Assembly (NCBI GenBank): GCA_013361075.1
Contig: JABWAJ010000327.1
Coordinates: forward strand, 1-6,520
DNA: 6,520 bases
Source: Saprospiraceae bacterium
GTDB lineage: Bacteria; Bacteroidota; Bacteroidia; Chitinophagales; Saprospiraceae
Direction: 5' to 3'
Both the position numbers and the translations under genes were made by a program. Of the stretch, positions 1 to 6,119 are shown in pieces (positions within the stretch are counted from its first letter, which is position 1; the number at the start of each line of letters is the position of its first letter). The notes beneath the pieces are model-generated. The model worked only from the letters and a program-made list of their open reading frames with translations. It ran no database searches and was not told the DNA's origin.

Positions 1-197
1 GTCAGGGATTCGCCGTTGCACAGTGTTTGGTTGAGCTGGCTGGTGCTTGGCGCAAAAAAAGACAAAGACACCTGTACAAGGGAGTCGCATCCATTAGCGG
101 AAGCTCCTGTCAGTGTTACCGTACCAGAAGGATTGGCTGTATTAAAAGTCTGATTGCCAACCGTCAACTCCTCGCCTGCACATAGGGTTGTTGACAG
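1..197 (-). repeat. Start of a second tandem repeat family (period about 54 residues)
   Basis: From residue 1239 the protein reads LSTTLCAGEELTVGNQTF, then NPSGTVTLTG and NGCDSLVQVSLSF. At 38 a new copy begins (QLNQTLCNGESL) and is cut by the window edge. The first Cys of each copy lies at codons 182-180 and 20-18, so the period is 162 nt. From memory, this kind of module (LC.GE.., NPSGT..LTG, NGCDS.V.V.L.F) recurs many times in large Saprospiraceae-type surface proteins, so more copies are expected to the left. Only one full copy is visible. Confidence 0.75.
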
Positions 198-3100
198 AAC
201 AGACATTGGGGCTACGGTTTGAAAGGCTCCCAAAGGTAGGTTGAGTGGTTGCTGGCAGTTGGCGTCGGAGATTTCAAGCGCAGTAAGGGTATAAGCGCCT
301 GTACCTAGTGCATATTCAAATGGACAAATGGAAATGGTTGCCCCTGAATTGGCAATTTGCAGCGTATCCAGAGCACTGCCCAAAGGCCCTGTAATTTCAA
401 AAATGAGATTGAATGGCCCTTCGCCGGTCAGTGAGGGTGCTGCTTCCAGACAATCACCGGGGCATAGAGTTCCGCTGAATTGGGTTGTGAACGAAGGCGG
501 TGCCGATGCATTGATGGTAATGGTAGTATTGCCGGGAAGCGCACAGGCTCCGGAAGGCGTAAAGGTCAGGACAATGTCACCGGATAGACCTCCAGGGTCC
601 AGTTGGTTAGCAGTCACCCCCGTACCACTCCAGGTTCCCGCACTAAAACCGGGCGGCGTCAGCACAGACAGGTTGAATGGCCCGCTGTTTTGACACAGCG
701 TAGCAGTAGCCAATACAGGTGCTTCGGTAACCGTAACGGTCAGGGTAGTAGTGGCAGGGGCCGTACAAACCCCGGATGGGGTAAAAGTAAGAACAACGGG
801 GCCACTCAACCCGGCAGGCGCAAATTGCCCCCCGGAAACACCCGGCCCTGACCACAACCCAGCTCCGGTGCCCGGACTCAGCAGGCTGGCCAGATTCAGG
901 GGTGCATCACTGCTGCATACGGTTGCAGTGGCTAAGGATGGGGTAACAGGCGCAGAGACGGTTATGGTGGTTGTGGCAGATGCAGTACAGGGAGTACCGG
1001 GTGTAAATGTCAGGGTATTGATCCCGGGTAGCCCCTGAGGGTTAAAACTATTTCCGGTTACCCCGGGGCCACTCCATGTTCCGGTCGGAAACCCCGGATC
1101 CTGTAACTGTCCAAGGTTATAGGTGCCTCCGCTTTCACAGAGGGTTGTACTCGCCAATAGCGGTGCCGGAGGTACGGTCACTTCTACTATGGTACTCGCA
1201 GCCACTGCGCAGTTGACACCCTGTGGGGTAAATACAAGGGTAATTTGCCCGGCCAGGCTGGTCGGGTTAAAAAAACTTCCCCCAACGCCCGGACCACTCC
1301 AGGTACCAACCGGAAAGGCCGGATCCTGCAAGGGTATGAGGCTGAGCGGCGGGTCGCCCGGGCAAACCTCAGCCGAACCCAGTACCGGTTGCACTACCGG
1401 GGTTATCTGTACGGTTGTAGTCACAGGACTAACGCAGGCCTGGTTTGAGGCAAAGGTAAGGGTAATTGTTCCACTGAGATTAGCTGGATTCAGGTTAGAG
1501 CCGATTACGCCCGGGCCGCTCCAGACACCGCTGGGAAAATTCGGATCCTGCAATGCCGTCAGGTTGAATGGAGTGGCATTTGCGCAAAGCTCTGCCACAC
1601 CCAAAACGGGAGGTGCCGGCACCGGCGATACCACGATTGTTGTCGTAACTGGCCCGCCGCAGGCTACGTTTGGGGTAAAGGTAAGTGTGTTGACGCCTGT
1701 TTGTCCATCCGGGTCAAAATTACCTCCTATGACCCCCGGTCCGCTCCAAACGCCGTTGGGAAAGTTCGGATCCTCCAGCAAGCCGAGGTCGTATAGCCCG
1801 GCATTTTCACAAATTGTTGCCTGCCCCAGATTGATGATTGGGCCTTCGTTTACCTGAACAATGGTAAACGAGCCAATAAAGCACCCTGGTCCCGTTGGTG
1901 TAAATAACAGCGCAACCGGACCAGTGAGATTGGCCGGATTAAAAAAAATGCCACTTACGCCGGGGCCGGTCCAGACGCCGGAAGAGGGGAAAGTCGGGTC
2001 TGCAAGGGTATTCAGGTTTATTGGCGCATCCGTATTGCAAAGGGTAACCGTGCCCAATACGGGCTGAAGGCCTGCCTGAACCACCACCTGGGTTGTAGCA
2101 GGGCCGGCACAATTCTGGCTCGGGGTAAATACCAATGAAATCGGGCCGCTAAATCCGGCTGGGTTAAAGGTATTGCCTGATACGCCCGGGCCGCTCCACG
2201 TACCATTGGGGAAGGCTGGGTCTTGTAAAGTCGTCAGATTTAGGGGGTTCGCTGCCGAACAAATCGTTGTCGTACTCAGCATTGGTGTATTGGAAGGCAC
2301 AACGGTCACGGTCGTCGTTGCCGGTAAGGCACAACCCGATGACGGTGTAAATGTCAGGGTATTGGTACCCACCAGGCCCAGTGGATTGAAGGTCGTTCCG
2401 GTCACTCCCGGGCCCGACCATACCCCGTTTGGGAAAGCCGGATTTTGTAAGGGAACAAGGTTAAATGCGCCCGAATTTTCACAAATGGTGGCAGGACTTA
2501 ACACTGGAGTTACCCCTGGCGTCACATTAAGCGGAACAAAGGCAGTAATGGTGCAGCCGTTGGCAGCCTGTGCAAAAGCGTAATAGGCTGTTGTATTTTG
2601 CAGAACCACTATGGGGTTTGAGAGTTGATTGCCGGGCGTAGGCGGATTTCCGGTATGAAAAGTGAGTGCTCCGTTGCTGGTGACAAAGGTGTTCAGGTCC
2701 AGTGTTTGCCCCTCACAAAAGATGTTTGGACCATTAAAAGTAATAGTAGGCCCCTGTTGCAGGACAAACTGGTCGCTTATCGGAGGAAAACTGTAGGAAC
2801 ACCCCCCGGGCTGTACTGCGGTCAGCAGCGTTGCCGTCACCGTTTCTGACAATGGATAAGAAATGGTCAATGTTCCTGCTGCGTTGGTTGTTCCCGAAAA
2901 ATTTTGAGTGGTGCTGCCACTGATGCTGTATGTAATGTTGACCGGGCCGGGGATACCGAGGTTAAAAACAATCGTTCCCTGGATCGGCCCGCAATTGGTT
3001 GGCGGATCAATGGTTACGGAAGCTCCCGGGGGCAGTGAGGCCGGAGTAACGGTGACAGTAATGGGGACAATCGCGCTGGGGCAGCTACCCATCACAACCG

Positions 3101-3911
3101 CATAGATTGTGGTGCTGGCAGGTGCCTGGAAATTAGCGGGATTGCCAATAGGACTGGTGGCGTTGCTGTTGAGGTAGTAGGTGACCGGAAGGCCTGTGCC
3201 GCCATTAACGGTTTCATTGAGGGTCGTGAGATTGAAAGACGCCAGCCCGTTGGAACCGGGACATGCACTGATAGATGCCGGAAAAGCAGGCGGAGGTGTT
3301 CCTGAATCGGTAAAAGTAATGGACCAGCTGTTGATGATGCCCACATCTGCAAAAACGTAGTCGTTGACGTACAGATTCCATACGCCGTCGGCATTGATTC
3401 CGTTGAATGTATTGGCAAAAGTAAATGTGCCCAAAGGATTCGCATTGCTATAAGGCTGATTGAGGGTAGTGGCCCGGCCTTCCGGTCGCCAGGTGCCGGT
3501 ATAAGGCGGAAAACCGGTCGTGATAAAGGCTCCGGCCTGATCAGAAAACACACAGTTGGTCCAGTTGTCGCCTCCCCCTCCGTTACCGGTAGTGAGGTCA
3601 ATAAAAGAGCCGTTGGGTGCTATCAGCAAGATGCCTACATCGCCGACAAAAGTGTGGTTGATGTCAATGGTTACATTCGCGATTTGCAGGCAACCCCCTA
3701 AAGTGCCTACGCCCGATACGGTACAGGGCGATTGCGTGATGCCTACGGTTTGTGCCGGAGCACCCGGCGGAATCAGTAACCCGCCCTGGCCATTGAAAGT
3801 TTGCGCCTCAACGGACATTGCCGGAACAACAAACATGGCCGTTGCGCAAAATTTTATGAGGTTTCTTCTCTTTCTTATTACTTGTGAAAGAAGGTTCATA
3901 GTAAGCGGCAT
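1..3911 (-). CDS. Giant secreted multidomain repeat protein (P domain plus tandem Ig-like/adhesin repeats), C-terminus beyond the window
   Basis: The minus strand is open without a stop from 3911 to the left edge: 1303 complete codons plus two bases. Residues 1-37 form a signal peptide, with a basic n-region (RKRRNLIK), a hydrophobic core (FCATAMFVVPAM) and likely cleavage near VEA/Q. Residues about 76-201 resemble a P/Homo B domain. Three Ig-like modules follow at about 204-290, 291-384 and 385-470, then nine tandem 74-76-residue units (471-1140), a linker module (1141-1238) and the start of a second repeat family. No catalytic domain is visible. The protein is probably an extracellular or cell-surface adhesin or matrix component. 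Related Bacteroidota proteins often end in a type IX secretion or gliding-associated C-terminal domain, which cannot be seen here. The start is 3911 or the in-frame ATG at 3899, which trims four residues and leaves the signal peptide intact. Neither has a Shine-Dalgarno site. An in-frame stop lies about 50 nt upstream of 3911. Confidence 0.93.
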   Translation of the reverse strand, partial: MPLTMNLLSQVIRKRRNLIKFCATAMFVVPAMSVEAQTFNGQGGLLIPPGAPAQTVGITQSPCTVSGVGTLGGCLQIANVTIDINHTFVGDVGILLIAPNGSFIDLTTGNGGGGDNWTNCVFSDQAGAFITTGFPPYTGTWRPEGRATTLNQPYSNANPLGTFTFANTFNGINADGVWNLYVNDYVFADVGIINSWSITFTDSGTPPPAFPASISACPGSNGLASFNLTTLNETVNGGTGLPVTYYLNSNATSPIGNPANFQAPASTTIYAVVMGSCPSAIVPITVTVTPASLPPGASVTIDPPTNCGPIQGTIVFNLGIPGPVNITYSISGSTTQNFSGTTNAAGTLTISYPLSETVTATLLTAVQPGGCSYSFPPISDQFVLQQGPTITFNGPNIFCEGQTLDLNTFVTSNGALTFHTGNPPTPGNQLSNPIVVLQNTTAYYAFAQAANGCTITAFVPLNVTPGVTPVLSPATICENSGAFNLVPLQNPAFPNGVWSGPGVTGTTFNPLGLVGTNTLTFTPSSGCALPATTTVTVVPSNTPMLSTTTICSAANPLNLTTLQDPAFPNGTWSGPGVSGNTFNPAGFSGPISLVFTPSQNCAGPATTQVVVQAGLQPVLGTVTLCNTDAPINLNTLADPTFPSSGVWTGPGVSGIFFNPANLTGPVALLFTPTGPGCFIGSFTIVQVNEGPIINLGQATICENAGLYDLGLLEDPNFPNGVWSGPGVIGGNFDPDGQTGVNTLTFTPNVACGGPVTTTIVVSPVPAPPVLGVAELCANATPFNLTALQDPNFPSGVWSGPGVIGSNLNPANLSGTITLTFASNQACVSPVTTTVQITPVVQPVLGSAEVCPGDPPLSLIPLQDPAFPVGTWSGPGVGGSFFNPTSLAGQITLVFTPQGVNCAVAASTIVEVTVPPAPLLASTTLCESGGTYNLGQLQDPGFPTGTWSGPGVTGNSFNPQGLPGINTLTFTPGTPCTASATTTITVSAPVTPSLATATVCSSDAPLNLASLLSPGTGAGLWSGPGVSGGQFAPAGLSGPVVLTFTPSGVCTAPATTTLTVTVTEAPVLATATLCQNSGPFNLSVLTPPGFSAGTWSGTGVTANQLDPGGLSGDIVLTFTPSGACALPGNTTITINASAPPSFTTQFSGTLCPGDCLEAAPSLTGEGPFNLIFEITGPLGSALDTLQIANSGATISICPFEYALGTGAYTLTALEISDANCQQPLNLPLGAFQTVAPMSVLSTTLCAGEELTVGNQTFNTANPSGTVTLTGASANGCDSLVQVSLSFFAPSTSQLNQTLCNGESL
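492..2501 (-). repeat. Array of nine in-frame tandem Ig-like units, 222-228 nt each
   Basis: Reading in the coding direction, the units are 2501-2280, 2279-2058, 2057-1830, 1829-1605, 1604-1383, 1382-1158, 1157-936, 935-714 and 713-492 (74, 74, 76, 75, 74, 75, 74, 74 and 74 residues). Each follows the same plan: a hydrophobic start, Cys at about position 6-7, a short NL..L.DP.FP segment, G(T/V)WSGPGV, a F.P..L.G turn, L.FTP, a second Cys at about position 53-56, then an ATTT-V-V strand and a proline-rich linker. Every unit has exactly two cysteines, which suggests one disulfide per beta-sandwich module (inference). The ends of the array are more divergent: unit 9 has WSGTGV, and unit 8 lacks the DP.FP segment. 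No indel breaks the frame. Confidence 0.95.
3309..3686 (-). other. P/Homo B-like domain within the giant secreted protein
   Basis: Residues about 76-201 of the protein carry the recognisable order of a proprotein-convertase P domain: an opening strand (IANVTIDINHTFVGDVGI), then LLIAPNGSFIDL, a glycine-rich turn followed by DNWTNCVFSD, and a closing stretch with NGINADGVWNLYVND and INSWSITF. In the known family this beta-sandwich usually follows a subtilisin-like or metalloprotease domain and can aid folding or binding. Here it follows the signal peptide directly and no protease precedes it, so a binding or structural role is more likely (inference). Domain ends are approximate. Confidence 0.8.
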
Positions 3912-3919
3912 TTTGATAA

Positions 3920-3929
3920 GTTTCGAAAC
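3920..3929. repeat. Perfect 10-bp palindrome GTTTCGAAAC just upstream of the giant gene
   Basis: GTTTCGAAAC equals its own reverse complement and lies 8 bp upstream of the ATG at 3911, in the presumed leader. It could be an operator half or a small RNA stem near the start codon, but flanking bases do not extend the symmetry, and a 10-bp palindrome can occur by chance. Confidence 0.3.
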
Positions 3930-3957
3930 ACGGGTGAAGTAGTCCAGTCCGGCATTG

Positions 3958-3991
3958 TACAATTATGATCTAAATAAAGTTGACGCTCAAA
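3958..3991 (-). promoter_or_regulatory. Candidate Bacteroidota-type promoter for the giant secreted protein
   Basis: On the minus strand a TTTG (3991-3988) is followed after 22 bases by TAATTGTA (3965-3958). This resembles the known Bacteroidota layout of a TTG-type -33 box and a TAnnTTTG -7 box, but the -7 box matches only partly. The transcript would carry a leader of roughly 40 nt before the ATG at 3911. The match is weak and could be chance in AT-rich DNA. Confidence 0.25.
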
Positions 3992-4056
3992 GGTTCACAG
4001 GAAGTTAGCTCCACTGCCCGCCAAATTTGTCATTTATGATACATTTCGACTTTACC

Positions 4057-4143
4057 GCCTGGTTAAGGTAATTTTTTAGACAACACCTGTCCGGAGACTT
4101 TTTTATCTGCAAATTTTGCGCGACCTTTCCCTGCGAACCAGGC
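4057..4143. repeat. Long-range inverted repeat in the divergent intergenic region
   Basis: GCCTGGTT at 4057-4064 is the exact reverse complement of AACCAGGC at 4136-4143. The next inner bases, AAGGT (4065-4069), can also pair with ACCTT (4123-4127) if eight bases (4128-4135) bulge out, giving a 13-bp interrupted stem. It ends 36 bp before the ATG at 4180 and could be a structured leader of the ankyrin gene or a regulatory element. The rest of the 268-bp gap between 3911 and 4180 shows no ORF, RNA gene or convincing plus-strand promoter. Confidence 0.35.
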
Positions 4144-4179
4144 CAATCGAATAATTCCCGATCCAATCTAAAAAATAAT

Positions 4180-5154
4180 ATGCTGAAAATAATCTATTTC
4201 TTCAACTGGATCTGCATTTGCTTACTGGGAATATTTGCCCTTTTAATGCTGTTTGAACCCAACAAAAGTGGAGGCGACGCAGCTACAAAAGGCCTCGGGA
4301 CCGCCTTCCTCTTGCTGTCGCTGGTGGCATTTACAATATTGCTGGTGCTCAACCTGTTGCCCTGGCCGTGGACCAAATACCTCGCTTTTGCGCTGGTGAT
4401 TTTGCCCCTCCTATATTTTTTAGGGATGCCGAGGTGGACGAACTTCAAAAGGGCACAGCGTGCGCGGGTCGAAGCGGCCAAGCCTATTTTTGACGACCCT
4501 GATTTAGATCGCCTCGCCCGCCTGATAGAGAACGGAGAGCCGGAGTCTTTGCAAAAAAGCCTGACTTCCGGGCCGCAGGAGGTGATACAATCAAAAGATT
4601 TGCTCTGGTTCGCATTGGAAAGGGCTTCTTACGGTGGGTACCGCAGTGAGGAAAAACTGCAATGTTTCCGGCTGTTGCTCGATGCGGGGGCCCCTTTAGA
4701 CAGCCTGCTGAAAGGCGAAACTCCCATCCAAAGCAGTGCAGCAAATACGGGAAACGCCGGGGTACTGCGCCTTTTGTTTGAACGCGGTGCCGACCCCAAC
4801 GCCCTCGACCCCAACTTCAACCGCCCTTATATCTTTGACGCCATTAATTCCTATATGGATCCCTTAGCTGCTGTGCAGACCTTTCTCGAATTTGGTGCCG
4901 ATCCCAATAAAACGGCCATTTTTGATGACGAAGACGGCCCCATCCCCCCTCTGATCCGGGCAGCTCAATTCGACCGGTGGAAAATTTGTGCAGCCCTGAT
5001 TCAAAAAGGTGCCCGGCCCGATTTCAAAACCCCCAACGGTAAAAGTTGCGCTTATTACATGGAACAGGCCGAAGAAGCAGTCCATACATACGGCACTCCT
5101 GAAAACAAAGCTGATTTTGCACAATTGAAGGCTTTGCTGGAAAAGGGTAGGTAG
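4180..5154 (+). CDS. Membrane-anchored ankyrin-repeat protein (three N-terminal TM segments)
   Basis: The 324-residue product begins with three hydrophobic segments at about residues 4-25, 38-60 and 65-83, the last followed by a basic stretch (RWTNFKRAQRAR) that should lie in the cytoplasm by the positive-inside rule. Residues about 105-320 form helical ankyrin-like repeats. The clearest signatures are CFRLLLDAGAPLD (162-174), VLRLLFERGADPNALD (195-210), VQTFLEFGADPN (232-243) and ICAALIQKGARPD (269-281), each preceded by an outer helix. Ankyrin repeats bind other proteins, and no enzymatic motif is visible, so the protein may be a membrane-tethered scaffold or immunity/regulatory partner (inference). 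The ATG at 4180 follows an A-rich stretch (TCTAAAAAATAAT) rather than a Shine-Dalgarno site and is the first in-frame start that retains the whole first membrane segment. It is transcribed divergently from the giant secreted protein and convergently with the SDR. GC content in a hand-counted 60-base sample (4681-4740) is 58%. Confidence 0.9.
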   Translation: MLKIIYFFNWICICLLGIFALLMLFEPNKSGGDAATKGLGTAFLLLSLVAFTILLVLNLLPWPWTKYLAFALVILPLLYFLGMPRWTNFKRAQRARVEAAKPIFDDPDLDRLARLIENGEPESLQKSLTSGPQEVIQSKDLLWFALERASYGGYRSEEKLQCFRLLLDAGAPLDSLLKGETPIQSSAANTGNAGVLRLLFERGADPNALDPNFNRPYIFDAINSYMDPLAAVQTFLEFGADPNKTAIFDDEDGPIPPLIRAAQFDRWKICAALIQKGARPDFKTPNGKSCAYYMEQAEEAVHTYGTPENKADFAQLKALLEKGR

Positions 5155-5210
5155 GGGGTAATTTATTTCAAATGATTTACCGTTAGCACGTTCCGGTATA
5201 TAATTTTTAA

Positions 5211-5231
5211 CAGGTCTCTCCTGATTTTTTT
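5211..5231 (+). terminator. Weak candidate intrinsic terminator after the ankyrin gene
   Basis: CAGG (5211-5214) and CCTG (5220-5223) can form a 4-bp stem with a TCTCT loop, followed by one A and seven Ts (5225-5231). It lies 56 bp past the stop at 5154, and the T-tract overlaps the stop codon of the convergent SDR gene. The short stem makes it weak. In the minus direction the same hairpin is followed only by TTAAAAATT, so it is a poorer terminator for the SDR. Confidence 0.4.
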
Positions 5232-6078
5232 AAAATTCGCTCAGCATTTCATCAATATTAAAAACTGGCTGGTAATTCAGTACTTTTTTCGCTTTTTCAA
5301 TGACGTAAACCCGGTCTATTGATGTTGGAAGCTCCCAGCCGTTTTTGTCAAAAAAATCAACGAGTTTAGGAATGCGGCTGTTCAGAAGCGCATGAAGATT
5401 ATTTTTTAAATCAAATAAATCATCCTGATTAAAAATACTCTGCGCCGAAACATTAAAAACCTCAAAATTATCCATTTCTGCCTTCAATGCCAGTTCGTGC
5501 GCCCGGGCCACATCCCGAATGTCTAACCCTCTGTACATTCTGTAAAATACTTTATTTTCCGGTGGCTCTTCCCAAAATCTTGATACTCTAAGACTTATTG
5601 CCTGAAAAGTCTCTTTGTCAAAAAAATCTTTACACAACTCCTCGGCAGTAATTTTTGTAATGTCGTAAATGTCCCGCGGTTTAGGGACCACCTCTTCTGT
5701 AATCCAGGCTGCCTCCTTTTCTATATTCATGCTTTCGCCATACAAAGAAGTTGTACTGGTATAGACGAATTTTTTTACTCCGTTTATTTTTGAGGCCTCT
5801 AATAAATAAAGTGTACCTTTTATGTTGGTATTGATGAAATCTTCTCTTGAATGGGTAGCAACATGGGGTGCGTGAAGCGAAGCCGTATGGATAATTGCCG
5901 AAACGCCTTTTGTTGCGTTTTTTATTGTTTCCCAATCGGTTAAGTCGGCTACGATAGTCGTAGATGCACCCTGTATTTTATCAAAACCAACAATTTCGTA
6001 TTCTTTCGCCAACAATTTGGCTATCTCCCGCCCGGATTGACCGGAACTACCGGTGATGAATATTTTTTTATTTTTCAT
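5230..6078 (-). CDS. NAD(P)-dependent epimerase/dehydratase, extended SDR family
   Basis: The 282-residue product has a Rossmann fold with the dinucleotide-binding motif TGSSGQSG (residues 9-16, G10xxG13xxG16). An acidic residue at the end of beta-2 (D33 in GFDK) favours NAD(H) over NADP(H), and DL (45-46) follows. The catalytic triad is visible: Thr109 in TSTTSLYG (107-114), at the place of the catalytic Ser/Thr in GalE, and Y138-x3-K142 in YDITK. The C-terminal half keeps LDIRDVARAHELAL (185-198), typical of extended SDRs that act on nucleotide sugars or similar substrates. The length is slightly short for the group, and the region between LRVSRF and LDIRDV is compressed, so the substrate cannot be assigned. 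The ATG at 6078 directly precedes the first beta strand; there is no Shine-Dalgarno site. It starts 41 bp after the stop of the upstream gene on the same strand, so co-transcription is possible. Three hand-counted 60-base lines (from 5341, 5521 and 5761) average 35% GC, well below the flanking genes, which may indicate transfer. Confidence 0.93.
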   Translation of the reverse strand: MKNKKIFITGSSGQSGREIAKLLAKEYEIVGFDKIQGASTTIVADLTDWETIKNATKGVSAIIHTASLHAPHVATHSREDFINTNIKGTLYLLEASKINGVKKFVYTSTTSLYGESMNIEKEAAWITEEVVPKPRDIYDITKITAEELCKDFFDKETFQAISLRVSRFWEEPPENKVFYRMYRGLDIRDVARAHELALKAEMDNFEVFNVSAQSIFNQDDLFDLKNNLHALLNSRIPKLVDFFDKNGWELPTSIDRVYVIEKAKKVLNYQPVFNIDEMLSEF

Positions 6079-6119
6079 TGACGATATGTCTGCCGAATTT
6101 CTTAATAAACCGGTAAATA

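Noticed and set aside
492..2501. Tandem direct repeats as a possible CRISPR array or DNA satellite
   Set aside because: The units are 222-228 nt, in frame, with no short constant repeat and unique spacer pattern. They are protein-coding modules.
328..2583. Many sizeable plus-strand open frames across the repeat array, the longest at 1123-1857
   Set aside because: They run antisense to one continuous minus-strand frame with clear protein repeats. Their own periodicity (PGPLQTPLGKFGS-like) is just the reverse complement of the WSGPGV segment, and stop codons are scarce because the coding strand is GC-rich and repetitive.
3092..3601. A 169-residue minus-strand frame overlapping the P domain and first Ig-like module
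   Set aside because: It is an out-of-frame shadow on the same strand as the giant gene; its composition (Pro/Leu/Ser-rich, no domain) is not coding-like, whereas the main frame gives a recognisable P domain.
4089..4104. GTC-CGGA-GAC followed by six Ts in the intergenic region, as a terminator
   Set aside because: The stem is only 3 bp and no gene ends upstream of it on the plus strand.
4194..4820. Minus-strand open frames opposite the ankyrin gene
   Set aside because: They overlap the plus-strand gene, which has clear transmembrane and ankyrin structure, and their translations show no domain or start context.
5176..5197. Inverted repeat TACCG...CGGTA in the convergent gap as a terminator for the SDR
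   Set aside because: The 5-bp stem has an 11-base loop and no T-tract follows it in the minus direction.
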